From an uncultured Dehalococcoidia bacterium (lineage in GTDB: Bacteria > Chloroflexota > Dehalococcoidia > Lucifugimonadales > CATQGZ01), in the NCBI GenBank assembly GCA_958295685.1, contig OY282365.1:1758975-1822974 (forward strand): DNA of 64,000 nt, read 5' to 3'. The translations under genes and the position numbers were made by a program. Of this stretch, positions 45,513 to 55,901 are shown one piece after another. The notes beneath the pieces are model-generated. The model searched no databases, was not told where the DNA came from, and worked only from the letters and a program-made list of their open reading frames with translations. Position 1 is the stretch's first letter; each line of letters starts with the position of its first letter.

Positions 45513-48500
45513 TCAGTGAGCGAGGTAGTCCCTGAGGGGCCTGACGTCGTATCGCGGGCCGCCTTCGAGGAGGCTTTCGACGGCGGCCCTTGCGGTGTCG
45601 AGAGACGTGAAGCATGGTATTCGGCGGTCTACGGCGGCGCGTCGTATCTCGAAGCCGTCCTCCAGGGATTCCCTGTCTCCTTCTATGGTGTTCACGACGG
45701 CGTCGACGGTGTGGTTGGCGATAACGTCGACGGTGTTGGGGCGCTCTCCGGTGTGGGCTTTGGGGACTGTGGTCACTTCGAGTCCGAGCGCGCGTATCAT
45801 GGCGGCGGTGCCCTCGGTGGCGTAGAGGCCATAGCCCACCTGCGCCAGCTGTCGTATCATGGGTACGGCCTCGGCCTTGTCGCGGTCGGCAATGGTCAGC
45901 ATGAGGGCGCCTTGGGGGGGCAGCATCACGCCTGCGGCCATGAGCGCTTTGGCGACGGCGGCGGAGAAGTCCTTGTCTATGCCCATGACCTCGCCGGTGG
46001 ACTTCATCTCCGGCCCCAGGTAGTTGTCGACGCCTGCGAGTTTGGACATGGAGAAGACGGGGGCCTTTACGGCCACGAGTTTTTGCTTCTTCCACAGTCC
46101 GCTGCCATATCCGAGGCTGCGGAGGGTGCGGCCCAGCATGGTTTTGACAGCCAGCCTGACCATGGGGACGCCCGTCACCTTGGAGATGAACGGTATGGTG
46201 CGGCTGGAGCGTGGGTTGACCTCTATGACGTACACCTGCGTATCGGCTCGCGGCGCGCCGTTCCTTTTGGCTGCCGGGCTTCTGTACGCGCCTCCTCCGA
46301 CCACCACGTATTGGATGTTCATGAGGCCCTTGACCTGAAGCGCACGGCCTATCCTGGTGGTGTAGTCGACGACGGTATCGACCTCGTCTTCGGTGAGTGT
46401 GAGTCCGGGGTATATGGCGGTGGAGTCGCCGCTGTGGACGCCGGCGCGTTCGACGTGCTCCATGATGCCGGGTATCAGGACGTCCTGGCCGTCGCAGACC
46501 GCGTCCACCTCGACCTCTCGTCCCTCGAAGTATTTGTCTATCAGGACCCTGCGGCCGCTGCCGGCCTCCAGGGCGCCTGCGACGTATCTCACGAGCTCGG
46601 TGGCGTTCTGGACGATCTCCATTGCGCGGCCGCCCAGGACGTAGCTCGGCCGGACCAGGATGGGGTAGCCGATCTCCTGAGCGACGTTGAGGGCCTGTTC
46701 CAGGTCGGTCACGGCGGCGCCTGGGGGGTTGGGTATTCCGACGCGGGCGAGGAACTCCTCGAACAGGTGCCTGTCGGAGGCGGTGTCGATCGACTGGGCG
46801 GTCGAGCCGAGTATGGGTAGGCCCGCTCCGTCGAGGACCTGCGAGAGGTTTATGGCGGTCTGTCCGCCGAATTGGACCATGATGGGGGGCGGTTCGAGGC
46901 TGCCGTCCTGGGAGGGCGCGATCTCGTTCTCGATCACATCGCGGACGCTCTCTTCGTCGAGGGGTTCAAAGTAGAGTCGGTCGCTGGTATCGAAGTCGGT
47001 CGAGACGGTCTCCGGGTTGGAGTTGACCATGACGCTGCGGATGCCCTCTTCCTGGAGGGCCCAGGCCGCATGTACGGAGCAGTAGTCGAACTCGATGCCC
47101 TGTCCGATGCGTATGGGGCCGCTGCCGACCACGACCGCCCTGCGCCCTGGCAGCGGCTCGGCCTCGTTCTCCTGCTCATATGAGCTGTAGAAGTAGGGTG
47201 TCTGGGCTTCGAATTCAGCGGCGCAGGTGTCGACCATCTTGTAGACGGCCCTGATGTCCCAGCGGCGGCGGAGGTCCCGGACGGCTTCGCCGGAGCGGTC
47301 GGTGAGGATTCCGATCTTCTCGTCGGAGAAGCCGAGGCGCTTGGCTTCCCTCAGCAGGCCGGCGTCGAGGTACTCCGACATGAGCCTGGCTTCCATGGCC
47401 GCGATGTTCTGGAAGGCGCGGGTGAACCAGGGGTCTATGCCTGTCAGGCGGGAGATGCGTTCGGGTTCTACGCCTCGTCTCAGGGCGGCCATGACACTCC
47501 AGAGTCTTTCGTCGCTGGGTTCAAGGGGCAGGCTCTCCAGGAGTCCGGGGCCGCTGCTCCATTCGGGGTTCTCCCAGAGGATCGAGCGGTTGGCGATCTC
47601 CAGGGATCTCACGGCCTTCTGGAAGGCGGCCTCGAAGGAGCGGTCTAGGGCCATGACTTCGCCGGTGGCCTTCATCTGGGTGCCGATGCTCCTGTCGCCC
47701 TTTGGGAACTTGTCGAAGGGCCATCTGGGTATTTTGACGACGCAGTAGTCGAGGGCGGGTTCGAAGGCGGCGGCCGTCTTCTTGGTCACGGCGTTGGCGA
47801 TCTCGTCCAGTCTGCGTCCCACGGCTATCTTCGCGGCGACGCGCGCGATGGGGTATCCGGTGGCCTTGCTGGCGAGGGCGGAGCTGCGGCTGACTCTGGG
47901 GTTCACCTCAATCACGTAGTATCTGCCGGAATCGGGGGGGCCGCCCGGCAGGGTGGCGCCAACCACATCGCCTGGGGCGAGCGCGAATTGTATGTTGCAG
48001 CCGCCCTCGATGCCGAGGGCGCGAATGATCTTGAGGCTGGCCGAGCGTAGCATCTGGTATTCCCTGTCGGACAGCGTCTGGCTGGGTGCGACGACTATGC
48101 TGTCGCCGGTGTGGACGCCCATGGGGTCGATGTTTTCCATGTTGCATATGGTGATGCAGTTGTCTGCGGCGTCTCTCATGACCTCGTACTCGACCTCTTT
48201 CCAGCCGATCAGAGAGCGTTCGAGCAGCACCTGGGATATGGGGCTGGCGGCCAGTCCGCCGGCCACGATGGTTTCCAGTTCGCGGGGTTCGCGGGCGATA
48301 CCGCCGCCCGTGCCTCCGAGCGTGTACGCTGGGCGCACCACTAGGGGGAGGCCCATGCGCTGGGCCGCGAGTTTGGCTTCTTCGACGGAGCCGACGGCAG
48401 CGCTTGGGGGGAGCGGCTCGTCAATGGAGGCGAGCAGGCGCTTGAACATTTCCCTGTCCTCGGCGGCCCTGATCGTGCTGAGCGGCGTGCCGAGCATACG

Positions 48501-48866
48501 GACGCCGTATCTGTCGAGGACGCCGTCGTCGGCCAGGTCGACGGCGAGGTTCAGGCCGGTCTGTCCGCCGAGTGTCGGGAGGATGCCTTCCGGCCTCTCG
48601 GCCTGGATGATTCTGGAGACCACCTCGACGGTGAGGGGTTCGACGTAGACCACGTCGGCGATGCCCTCGTCGGTCATGATGGTTGCGGGGTTGGAGTTCA
48701 CCAGGACGGTTGTCACGCCCTCCTCTCGGAGGGCTTTGCATGCCTGTGCGCCTGCGTAGTCGAACTCGGCGGCTTGGCCTATGACGATGGGGCCGGAGCC
48801 GATTACGAGGACTTTGGAGGGTTTGGACACCGGCGGTTTGCCGTCTACGTTCAGCGCGGCGCGCAC
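45513..48866 (-). CDS. carB: Carbamoyl-phosphate synthase large subunit
   Basis: A 1117-residue CarB with the two homologous halves, each with an ATP-grasp domain ([14 protein letters not shown] in the first, [14 protein letters not shown] in the second), an oligomerisation region, and the C-terminal allosteric domain. It makes carbamoyl phosphate from bicarbonate, ATP and ammonia from CarA, feeding PyrB. The start is GTG at 48866. It follows carA after 41 bases. It is about 8 kb from pyrRBC and on the other strand, so it is not under the pyr attenuator seen here. Confidence 0.93.
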   Translation of the reverse strand: MRAALNVDGKPPVSKPSKVLVIGSGPIVIGQAAEFDYAGAQACKALREEGVTTVLVNSNPATIMTDEGIADVVYVEPLTVEVVSRIIQAERPEGILPTLGGQTGLNLAVDLADDGVLDRYGVRMLGTPLSTIRAAEDREMFKRLLASIDEPLPPSAAVGSVEEAKLAAQRMGLPLVVRPAYTLGGTGGGIAREPRELETIVAGGLAASPISQVLLERSLIGWKEVEYEVMRDAADNCITICNMENIDPMGVHTGDSIVVAPSQTLSDREYQMLRSASLKIIRALGIEGGCNIQFALAPGDVVGATLPGGPPDSGRYYVIEVNPRVSRSSALASKATGYPIARVAAKIAVGRRLDEIANAVTKKTAAAFEPALDYCVVKIPRWPFDKFPKGDRSIGTQMKATGEVMALDRSFEAAFQKAVRSLEIANRSILWENPEWSSGPGLLESLPLEPSDERLWSVMAALRRGVEPERISRLTGIDPWFTRAFQNIAAMEARLMSEYLDAGLLREAKRLGFSDEKIGILTDRSGEAVRDLRRRWDIRAVYKMVDTCAAEFEAQTPYFYSSYEQENEAEPLPGRRAVVVGSGPIRIGQGIEFDYCSVHAAWALQEEGIRSVMVNSNPETVSTDFDTSDRLYFEPLDEESVRDVIENEIAPSQDGSLEPPPIMVQFGGQTAINLSQVLDGAGLPILGSTAQSIDTASDRHLFEEFLARVGIPNPPGAAVTDLEQALNVAQEIGYPILVRPSYVLGGRAMEIVQNATELVRYVAGALEAGSGRRVLIDKYFEGREVEVDAVCDGQDVLIPGIMEHVERAGVHSGDSTAIYPGLTLTEDEVDTVVDYTTRIGRALQVKGLMNIQYVVVGGGAYRSPAAKRNGAPRADTQVYVIEVNPRSSRTIPFISKVTGVPMVRLAVKTMLGRTLRSLGYGSGLWKKQKLVAVKAPVFSMSKLAGVDNYLGPEMKSTGEVMGIDKDFSAAVAKALMAAGVMLPPQGALMLTIADRDKAEAVPMIRQLAQVGYGLYATEGTAAMIRALGLEVTTVPKAHTGERPNTVDVIANHTVDAVVNTIEGDRESLEDGFEIRRAAVDRRIPCFTSLDTARAAVESLLEGGPRYDVRPLRDYLAH

Positions 48867-48907
48867 GTCATTGTCTCATCATCAGGATATACCGCCATGA
48901 TACACCG

Positions 48908-50002
48908 TCACGAGGCATCGTCGATCATCTCGAGGAACTCGTCGAAGAGGTATTCGTTGTCTCGTGGGCCTGGGGATGCCTCGGAGTGGTACTGGATGCT
49001 CATGACTGGTAGGGAGGTGTGTCGGAGGCCCTCGACGGTGCCGTCGTTCAGGTTGACGTGGCTGACCTCCACGTCGGGCGGGAGGCTGTCGGGGTCGACG
49101 GCGTAGCCGTGGTTCTGGGAGGTGACGTGTATGAGACCCGTCCGCAGGTCTTTGACCGGGTGGTTGCCGCCGCGGTGTCCGAACTTGAGTTTGTAGTTGC
49201 GTCCGCCGACCGCCTGGGCGATGACCTGGTTTCCCAGGCATATGCCCATGATCGGGACCTTGCCGATCAGCCCTGCGGCTGCGCGGACGGCGTAGTCGAG
49301 GAGTTCCGGGTTGCCCGGGCCGGGTGAGAGCAGTACGCCGTCGGGCTTTCGGTCGAGTATCTCCTGGGCGGTGGTGGAGGCGGGGACCGCGGTTACCTGG
49401 CAGCCTCTGTGTCGGAGAATGCGGAGGATATTGTACTTGAGGCCGTAGTCGTCGACGACGATTCTGCGCCCGCCGGGGCTGCCTGGTTCGTGCCAGTCGT
49501 AGGCCTTCCGGGTGGAGACCCTGTTTACGAAATCGACGTCGGCGTACGTCGGCAGGCTCCTGAGCCGCTCGAGGGCCTCCTGTGGTGACCGGCCTGCGGC
49601 GATGACTCCCATCATGACTCCGCGAGTTCTGAGGCGTCGGGTGACGGCTCGGGTGTCGACTCCGCTGATGCCTGGGACGCCCTGGGATTTCAGGAATTCG
49701 TCCAGGGTCATGGAGCTGTCGGGGTGGCTGGGGCGTGTGGAGCGCTCCCGCACCACGAAGCCTGAGACCTGGGCCATGCGTGACTCGCCGTCTCGGTCGT
49801 TGATGCCGTAGTTGCCGATGAGTGGGTAGGTCGGGACGACGATCTGACCTGCGTACGAGGGGTCGGTCAGCATCTCCTGGTATCCGGTCATGGAGGTGTT
49901 GAAGACCACCTCGCCGTGAGCGGCTGGGGCGGCTCCGAAGGGTCTTCCGTGGAAGACCGAGCCGTCTTCGAGAGCGAGGAAGGCGTTGTCGGGGGGTCTC
50001 AC
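48908..50002 (-). CDS. carA: Carbamoyl-phosphate synthase small subunit
   Basis: A 364-residue CarA. The N-terminal half has FNTSMTGYQEMLTDPSYAGQ, and the C-terminal class I glutamine amidotransferase has the nucleophile Cys in IMGICLGNQV and the His/Glu pair in QYHSEASPGP. It supplies ammonia from glutamine to CarB. The start is GTG at 50002, 32 bases after the CoA-transferase A gene. Confidence 0.93.
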   Translation of the reverse strand: MRPPDNAFLALEDGSVFHGRPFGAAPAAHGEVVFNTSMTGYQEMLTDPSYAGQIVVPTYPLIGNYGINDRDGESRMAQVSGFVVRERSTRPSHPDSSMTLDEFLKSQGVPGISGVDTRAVTRRLRTRGVMMGVIAAGRSPQEALERLRSLPTYADVDFVNRVSTRKAYDWHEPGSPGGRRIVVDDYGLKYNILRILRHRGCQVTAVPASTTAQEILDRKPDGVLLSPGPGNPELLDYAVRAAAGLIGKVPIMGICLGNQVIAQAVGGRNYKLKFGHRGGNHPVKDLRTGLIHVTSQNHGYAVDPDSLPPDVEVSHVNLNDGTVEGLRHTSLPVMSIQYHSEASPGPRDNEYLFDEFLEMIDDAS

Positions 50003-50034
50003 GTGGGTATGGCGCGAGGCGGGGCTCTGGCGCC

Positions 50035-50748
50035 CTACGGCGTCTTCACGACGCGGTCGACGAAGATCCCGGGCGTGTGTATGGCTTCGGGGTCCAGGTC
50101 ACCGACATCGACGACTTCGTCTACTTCCAGCACGGTGATATTTGCGGCGGTGGCCATGACGCCGTTGAAGTTTCGGGACGTGCCGCGGTATACGGTGTTT
50201 CCCGATGCGTCGGCTCTGTGGCCTCTGAGCAGGGCGAAGTCGGCTCTGAGGGCGTGTTCGAGCAGGTTTTCACGTCCGTCGAATTCACGGACCTCCTTGC
50301 CCTCGGACATCAGCGTTCCGACGCCCGTGGGGGTGTAGAAGGCGGGTATGCCTGCTCCGCCGGCTCGGATTCTCTCGGCGAGCGTTCCCTGGGGGACGAC
50401 TTCCAGCTCGACCTTGCCTTCCAGGTATGCCTTTTCGAAGGAGGTTGGGCGTGACGGGGATGGGGAGACGGGGAATGAGGCGACCACCCTCTTCACCTGT
50501 TGGTTGTCGACGAGGACTCCGATGTCGATCGGGCGGTCTCCCGGGACGACGCCGAAGCCGATCACGCTGGCGAGTCCGGCGGTGTTGCTGATGATGGTGA
50601 GGTCTCCGGCGCCCTGGTCTCTGAGAGCGGCGATCAGGTTCTGGGGCGTGCCGCCTGGTCCGGCGAAGCCGTCGATCATGAGGGTGGCGCCGTTGGGGAC
50701 ATCGGCCACGGCGGCTTGGAACGAGCTTACAACCTTCTGTATCACCAC
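50035..50748 (-). CDS. CoA-transferase subunit A (3-oxoacid CoA-transferase type)
   Basis: A 237-residue family I CoA-transferase A subunit with GFAGPGGTPQNLIAALRDQG and NTAGL, the CoA-binding pattern, and GVGTLMSEGKEVREFDGRE in the second half. It should pair with a B subunit such as that at 39676-40344, ten kb away and divergent. The start is GTG at 50748 (or the next GTG). It is followed by carA. Confidence 0.88.
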   Translation of the reverse strand: MVIQKVVSSFQAAVADVPNGATLMIDGFAGPGGTPQNLIAALRDQGAGDLTIISNTAGLASVIGFGVVPGDRPIDIGVLVDNQQVKRVVASFPVSPSPSRPTSFEKAYLEGKVELEVVPQGTLAERIRAGGAGIPAFYTPTGVGTLMSEGKEVREFDGRENLLEHALRADFALLRGHRADASGNTVYRGTSRNFNGVMATAANITVLEVDEVVDVGDLDPEAIHTPGIFVDRVVKTP

Positions 50749-50766
50749 TCGCGGGGGACGGGTAGG

Positions 50767-51585
50767 CTATACCCTAACCGCTACGACCCCCAGCCAGTTG
50801 CGGTAGACGTGGTCGACGCCGAGTTCCTGGAAGGTCTCGACGGCGGCCTGGCGGAGGGCGTCGCTGGCGGTGTCGAGGGGGACTCCAGGGATGGCGCCGG
50901 TGATGAAGTCCTCGAAGGAGCTGATGTCCAGCCATCCTTCGAGGGGGACGGGGACGGGATCGATCTTCTGCTTGACCACGATGAGGCCGTGCGCCTCGAC
51001 CAGCTCACGGTACTGGTCGGCCGAGAGGTGGCGCCGGGATTCCACCTTGTCGGCCCTGGATGGCCGGAGGCCGTGCTTGCTTCTGAGGATTCGCACGGTC
51101 TTGAACATCCACTTTCGGTAGAAGAGGGTGGTTTCCGGGGGCTGGCCGCCCTGGTAGAAGGAGGTGTTGAAGACGAACTTGCCGCCCGGCTTCAGCAGTT
51201 TGGATATTTCGGACACGACCGCGTCTTTGTCGGAGACGTAGTGTATGGCGTTGAGGAAGAAGACGGTATCGACAGACTCCTTGACTGTGTCGGAGATCTG
51301 TTCGACCCTGCTCTGGACGAACTGGACAGCGGCGTCTCTGGCGTCCTTGAGGTTCTCCATTGCCTGCTTCAGGGAGATGGCCGACTGGTCGATGCCGATG
51401 ATCACCGAGTCTCTGGCTCCGCGCAGGCGCTCGGCGATCATCGCGGTCACGGCGCCCGTTCCACAGGCGAGGTCGACGATGCGCTGGCCCGGGCCCACTT
51501 CCGCCATGTCCACCAAGCGCTCGTTGAGGGCGCTGTAGAAGGTGTTTGCGGAGAATTTTCCGAACGAGAAGTCTTGCGTTGTCAT
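50767..51585 (-). CDS. Class I SAM-dependent methyltransferase
   Basis: About 272 residues. Motif I is VDLACGTGAVTAMI, with VIIGIDQSAISL (acidic end of strand 2) and VFFLNAIHYV (post II), as in UbiE/Coq5-like small-molecule methyltransferases. GGAGG six bases before the ATG at 51585 decides the start; longer forms lack a site. Element E lies upstream in the same direction. The substrate is not known. Confidence 0.8.
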   Translation of the reverse strand: MTTQDFSFGKFSANTFYSALNERLVDMAEVGPGQRIVDLACGTGAVTAMIAERLRGARDSVIIGIDQSAISLKQAMENLKDARDAAVQFVQSRVEQISDTVKESVDTVFFLNAIHYVSDKDAVVSEISKLLKPGGKFVFNTSFYQGGQPPETTLFYRKWMFKTVRILRSKHGLRPSRADKVESRRHLSADQYRELVEAHGLIVVKQKIDPVPVPLEGWLDISSFEDFITGAIPGVPLDTASDALRQAAVETFQELGVDHVYRNWLGVVAVRV

Positions 51586-51765
51586 TCTATGCCTCCGCTC
51601 TCGGCGCACGACGGCACTCGCTGCGCGCACCGGTCAGCCAGAGAGATTATAGCACCTGTCTCGTTCGGACGCCAAATCGGTAACTCGACGGCTGCCTCAA
51701 CGGGCACGGCTTCCGGCGGCGATCCCCCAGATCCCCCTAGGCAATCGCATCTGAAGGGCCTCTGC

Positions 51766-52018
51766 CTGCGGTTTTTGCCGAAAACTGTCCCAAACTGTTC
51801 CATTTTGTTCCATCTCGTAGCTGAGGGTTCGATTTCGTGGGACAAATGTGGGGCAGTTGTGGGGCAGTTGTGGGGCAGTTCCGGGACAGTTCTGGGACAA
51901 TTGTGGGACAGGCCCCGGGGCAGGGGCGCCCCTGCGATGATTCGGTGAACGTGGTTCGGCATGACCGCAAACGTGTGTTCCATGCGGATATTGTAGTACA
52001 CGAGTTCGCTGGCGTCAA
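51766..52018 (-). repeat. Dispersed promoter/11-bp-array element, copy E
   Basis: Minus strand: -35 TTGACG (52018-52013), 17-bp spacer, -10 TACAAT (51995-51990), ATG at 51983 after six bases, seven 11-bp units of TGTCCCACAAT/TGCCCCACAAC, the core CCCTCAGCTACGAGATGG, the inverted unit TGGGACA and tail GTTTTCGGCAAAAAC. Copy E is closely similar to copy A in its array and beyond. On the plus side it is bordered by TGTCTGAATCAGGATT and further AGGATT units (52028-52070). The remaining gap to 52134 holds a piece of the CCCACCCGCC leader. Confidence 0.75.
51912..51983 (-). pseudogene. Possible RAYT (REP-associated tyrosine transposase) fossil inside copy E
   Basis: The leaderless frame of copy E starts MEHTFAVMPNHVHRIIAG. 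VMPNHVH plus two hydrophobic residues is the HUH signature of Y1/RAYT transposases, in which the two His bind the metal. Only about 20 codons are recognisable. A match this short could be chance, but RAYTs are the usual movers of palindromic repeats. Confidence 0.4.
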
Positions 52019-52134
52019 GGGGTTTTGATTGTCTGAATCAGGATTCTCAGGATTGGAGGATTAGCAGGATGAGGGAGCAGACGGCTCCCCACCCGCCCGC
52101 CCATGTGAAATTATGAAAGACGTGAGGAGGAAAA

Positions 52135-53055
52135 ATGACTGAACCGACTGAGCTTTCGGGAGCGGGTGTGAGGTATGAGAAGTTCCGCCCGCCGACGATA
52201 GTCCATGACCCCGAGATACTGGCGAGGCGGTGTGAGGACATGTTCTGGGTTGCATCGCAGATCGAGCCGAGGCCGTATCGCTTCGCGCGGACGCTAGCGA
52301 ACATCCCGCACAGCTACAGCCTGCGCCGCCAGTGGGAAGACCCCGAGGCCTACGATAGGGTCAGGCGCCTCGCCACGCACTATGGCCAGAAGACGTGGTA
52401 CAGGACGCCGGGGTCGGTGAACGGGTACTACTACCGGGAGCTGTGGGTCAATGGCTACACGTACTGGGCCATCGACTACATCCTGAACCGCCGGCGGATC
52501 TACTACCCCTCCGTGTATGACGACCTGGCGCCGACCTACGACTCGTCGTATACGGCTCCGCAGTTCACGGCGGAGAAAGAGGAGGTGCGCCGTCTGATCG
52601 GGCCTATCGGCCCCGACGAGCAGGTACTGGACATCGGCAGCGGTACGGGGCTGCTGCTTGACCTGTATCCTGATCTGAAGCCGGAGCAGTACACCGGCCT
52701 GGAGCCGTCGGTGCTGATGTCGAAGGAGTTCTCGGCGGCACACCCGGCGCACCGCCATCGGCTGGTGCACTGCGTGTTCGAGGACTACTGGCCGTGGCAC
52801 AAGCAGTTTGACGTCGTCCTGGCGCTGTTTGGCGCAGGGGAAGCCGTCTACGACATATTCAAGCTGCGCCGGATGCTGAAGCCCCAGGGCCGCGCCTACA
52901 TCATGAGGTACGGTCAAGGCGATCCCAGCTTCTGGAAGCGGTTCAACATCGCCGACGTGCGCCACGTTCTCTACCCGGAACTGGCTGAGGCTCTGGGAGA
53001 GGGCAAGCCAATCGGTGAGCACTTGGTCCACGCTCTCACGCGAGGGGCTCGATGA
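52135..53055 (+). CDS. Class I SAM-dependent methyltransferase
   Basis: A 306-residue protein. An N-terminal, Trp/Tyr/Arg-rich segment (about 1-135) precedes the methyltransferase domain with motif I VLDIGSGTGLLLDLYPD (about 160) and YTGLEPSVLM. GAGGAGG lies four bases before the ATG. It is not a close relative of the methyltransferase at 50767-51585. Possible substrates include small molecules or RNA; nothing in the context settles it. Confidence 0.75.
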   Translation: MTEPTELSGAGVRYEKFRPPTIVHDPEILARRCEDMFWVASQIEPRPYRFARTLANIPHSYSLRRQWEDPEAYDRVRRLATHYGQKTWYRTPGSVNGYYYRELWVNGYTYWAIDYILNRRRIYYPSVYDDLAPTYDSSYTAPQFTAEKEEVRRLIGPIGPDEQVLDIGSGTGLLLDLYPDLKPEQYTGLEPSVLMSKEFSAAHPAHRHRLVHCVFEDYWPWHKQFDVVLALFGAGEAVYDIFKLRRMLKPQGRAYIMRYGQGDPSFWKRFNIADVRHVLYPELAEALGEGKPIGEHLVHALTRGAR

Positions 53056-53124
53056 AGATGCACCTCCGGTTTCCAGTCCAGCAGGGCCGTGACCCTGACA
53101 AGGCGCGGACGTACTGCGGCCGAT

Positions 53125-53336
53125 ATTGGAAACTGGGGGCAAGCCCCCAGACCCCCGGCCAGAGGGGAGTGGCCAGTGGTCAGTGGCGAGTCGTCAGTGG
53201 GGAGTGAGGAGTGGAGAGTGCTCCTTAGACTCCCTGCCAGAGGGGAGAACGTGGCGAGTCGTCAGTGGCGAGTCGTCAGTGGGGAGTGAGGAGTGGAGGG
53301 TGCTCCTTAGACTCCCTGCCCCGAGGGGAGAACTCC
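53125..53336 (+). repeat. CRISPR-like array 3 with longer spacers
   Basis: The hairpin CTGGGGGCAAGCCCCCAG is followed by three units at about 53147, 53225 and 53305 (GACTCCCTGCCAGAGGGGAG type). Here the spacers are about 50 bp, low-complexity (GTGGCGAGTCGTCAGTGG), and nearly identical to each other; spacing is 78-80 bp. It fills the 53056-53366 gap. No gene is visible there. Confidence 0.75.
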
Positions 53337-53366
53337 TTCGGACCTCGTAGAGTCCGGCTCGGTTTT

Positions 53367-54767
53367 TCACAGATCGGGGTCGTCCATTATCATGCGGGCC
53401 ACGCGCCTGCCCATGCGGACGCTGTAGTTGGTGCCTCGGTCTTCGGGGTATACCTGGGTGGTGTTGGCGAGGTAGAGGCCGCCGATGGGTGTGCGGTGGT
53501 CCGGGATGCGTGACGAGTAGTCGACTTCGACGACCGGCTGGGCGGCGTCGACCCGGTGATGGTAGCTTTCCCGTATCCACTCCTCCCGGAAGGCGGGGTT
53601 GATCTTGCGCAGGTGCGGGACGTACTCCTTCAGGATGTCCTGGTGGGTCATTGCGTACATGGGGTCGTCCCGGCTCAGGTAGTTGGACAGATAGACGACG
53701 TGGCTGCCGCCGTAGCGCTCCGGGGGCAGGAAGTTGGTTTGCTCGATCACGCCGACGAAGGGTATGGAGGGGTCGGCAACGTTGAGCCAGTAGACGTGTG
53801 AGAGGGGCCTGTCCAGCACGAGGATGACGAGCACGGCGGCCAGGTAGCGGGTTCCCGACAGCTTCTCGAGGTACTCGGCCCGCATCTCGGGTACGAGTTT
53901 CGGCATGAGGTAGGACGGGGTGGTCGAGAGCACGGCATCGAAGTCGTGGTAATGCGGCGGCGCGGGAGCGGGCTCGACGGGATGCGGGCGGGCGTCCGGT
54001 TCCCCGTAGGTCAACGGCTGAGGCGACATCCATTCGGCGGGAGTGGCGAGGGTGTAGAGTCCCAGGGCGCGGTTGTCCTTCACCTCGACGCGTGAGACCG
54101 TCGTGGACGTCTCGACGGTTCCGCCGTGTTCCCTGACCCGGTCTGCGAGAACGTCGAACACCTCACCGAAGCTGCCGATGGGGTATCCGAGCATTTCGCG
54201 TCCCAGTCCCCTGCGCCTGGACGCGACTCTGGTCTGGACCTTGCCCCAGACCCAGGTCATTCCGATTCTGTGGTGGAACTCGTCTCCGAACTTTCCCCTG
54301 AGGAGTGGGCCCCAGAAGGCGTCGTAGGTCGGTTTTCCGGCCCACTTCATGAGCCACTCTCTCGCGGTGACGGATTCGAAGGAGCGCCAGTCTTTTCTTC
54401 GGCCGAGGTAGAGGGTGAGCAGGCCCAGTCGGAGGCGGTCTAGGATGCCTAGGGGCTTGAAGCGCATCAGGTCGAGGGCCGAGACGAAGTCGTATATTCG
54501 TCCTCCGTGGAAGGTTCCGACGCTGGACTCTATCCATCGCATGCGGTCGCCGAGGCCGATCTCGGCGATCAGGTCTGTGACGTCGGTGTCGCTGGTGAAG
54601 AGGTGGTGGTATCCCCTCTCCAGGGGCGCGCCGCAGAGATCGAACGTGGATGCCTGGCCTCCGACGAACGGGGCGCGTTCGTAGACGGATACGTCGTGTC
54701 CGCTCCTGACGAGGTCGTATGCGGCGGCGAGTCCGGCCGCTCCGGCCCCGACGATGCCCACTCTCAT
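53367..54767 (-). CDS. FAD-dependent amine oxidase/protoporphyrinogen-oxidase-like protein
   Basis: A 466-residue flavoprotein. The dinucleotide motif is VGIVGAGAAGLAAAYDL, then YERAPFVGGQASTF, as in protoporphyrinogen oxidase, UDP-galactopyranose mutase-like and carotenoid desaturase families. The C-terminal FAD motif is GGLYLANTTQVYPEDRG. Similar genes in surface-glycan clusters are thought to act on lipid-linked sugars. The ATG overlaps the upstream membrane-protein stop by four bases, so both belong together. Confidence 0.8.
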   Translation of the reverse strand: MRVGIVGAGAAGLAAAYDLVRSGHDVSVYERAPFVGGQASTFDLCGAPLERGYHHLFTSDTDVTDLIAEIGLGDRMRWIESSVGTFHGGRIYDFVSALDLMRFKPLGILDRLRLGLLTLYLGRRKDWRSFESVTAREWLMKWAGKPTYDAFWGPLLRGKFGDEFHHRIGMTWVWGKVQTRVASRRRGLGREMLGYPIGSFGEVFDVLADRVREHGGTVETSTTVSRVEVKDNRALGLYTLATPAEWMSPQPLTYGEPDARPHPVEPAPAPPHYHDFDAVLSTTPSYLMPKLVPEMRAEYLEKLSGTRYLAAVLVILVLDRPLSHVYWLNVADPSIPFVGVIEQTNFLPPERYGGSHVVYLSNYLSRDDPMYAMTHQDILKEYVPHLRKINPAFREEWIRESYHHRVDAAQPVVEVDYSSRIPDHRTPIGGLYLANTTQVYPEDRGTNYSVRMGRRVARMIMDDPDL

Positions 54768-55849
54768 TCGTGTCCTCTCCTGTCGGATGCCGGGGTGAGG
54801 TCTGTGTCGGAACCGGCCTGGCTGGAGAGGCTACGCAGGGAGAGGTGTTCCATCCAGAGGAATAGCTGTCCGAGCGCGATCATGGGTAGGAGCAGCACGG
54901 CGTGAGTCACCGTGGAGAAGGCTGCGGCGACCGATCTGGACGTGTCGGCCATAGGCAGGAGCAGTAGCGTCTCCCTGGTCACCAGTTCAAACAGGCCGAC
55001 GCCTCCGGGCGCGGCCGGCAGCGCGCTGCCGATGTTGGTGATGGAGGACAGGAGCACCATACCGACTGCCATGCCGGCCGGGTCCGTGAATGCGGAATCG
55101 AGGTCGAACGAGTATCCGACGAGGAAGAACGTGCCTGCTTCGAGGAGCCAGATGGGCAGGGTCAGGATCAGGAGGGTGGTCAGCGTTCGCGGGCTTCGGA
55201 GGGGGGCCAGTCCCGTCAGGAAGAGGTCTGTGATGCCTCCGACCCGCGCCCTGAGCGGGCCTGGCAGGGGTTTCAGCACGGCCATGACAGTGTTTCCGGT
55301 CTTTTCGGGATTGGCGGCGAACGCTATCAGCAGTCCCAAGGCCAGGATGAATGGGGCGCTGAAACCGAAGACGAGCAGGGGAGCGGGTACGCCGAGCCGC
55401 TCCCCGAAGGCGCCCGTGATGGTGGAGATCGGCACGAACAGGGCTATTAGCGCGATGAGCATCAGGAGGGTGACCGCGTCGAGCACTCGCTCGACGAGTA
55501 TGGTGGCAAGGGCCGCGGATTTGCTCACTCCCTCGCGTCGGCTGACGTAGTAGCTGCGCACGAGTTCGCCGAGCCTCAGAGGGAGGAGGTTGTTGGCCAT
55601 GTATCCGACGATGACGACGGGATAGAGCCGGGTGACTTTCACAAGGCGCATGTGGCGCATCAGCATCTGCCAGCGTATGGTCCTGAACAGCAGGGAGACG
55701 AGGTAGAGGCCGATCGCCGGGGCGGCGTATCCGTAGTCGGCGTCGGCGAGGGCGTCGAGCATCCTTCCGACGTCCACGGTGGTGAGGAAGATGCCGATCA
55801 GGACGACGCTGAGGGCCATGCCGACCCACATCTTCGGGGAGCGTATCAC
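54764..55849 (-). CDS. Flippase-like membrane protein (lysylphosphatidylglycerol synthase transmembrane family)
   Basis: A 361-residue protein with about eight membrane helices, UPF0104/AglD-type. Characteristic parts are YVVSRREGVSKSAALATILVERVLD and PAAPGGVGLFELVTRETLLL near the C-terminus. Members move or modify lipid-linked intermediates. Start GTG at 55849. It is coupled to the FAD oxidoreductase (ATGA overlap). Confidence 0.85.
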   Translation of the reverse strand: MIRSPKMWVGMALSVVLIGIFLTTVDVGRMLDALADADYGYAAPAIGLYLVSLLFRTIRWQMLMRHMRLVKVTRLYPVVIVGYMANNLLPLRLGELVRSYYVSRREGVSKSAALATILVERVLDAVTLLMLIALIALFVPISTITGAFGERLGVPAPLLVFGFSAPFILALGLLIAFAANPEKTGNTVMAVLKPLPGPLRARVGGITDLFLTGLAPLRSPRTLTTLLILTLPIWLLEAGTFFLVGYSFDLDSAFTDPAGMAVGMVLLSSITNIGSALPAAPGGVGLFELVTRETLLLLPMADTSRSVAAAFSTVTHAVLLLPMIALGQLFLWMEHLSLRSLSSQAGSDTDLTPASDRRGHE

Positions 55850-55901
55850 CTAAGCCATCCTCGGCCGGCGGGGGTGTGTTTGTGTTCTAGGAATGACAGA
55901 C

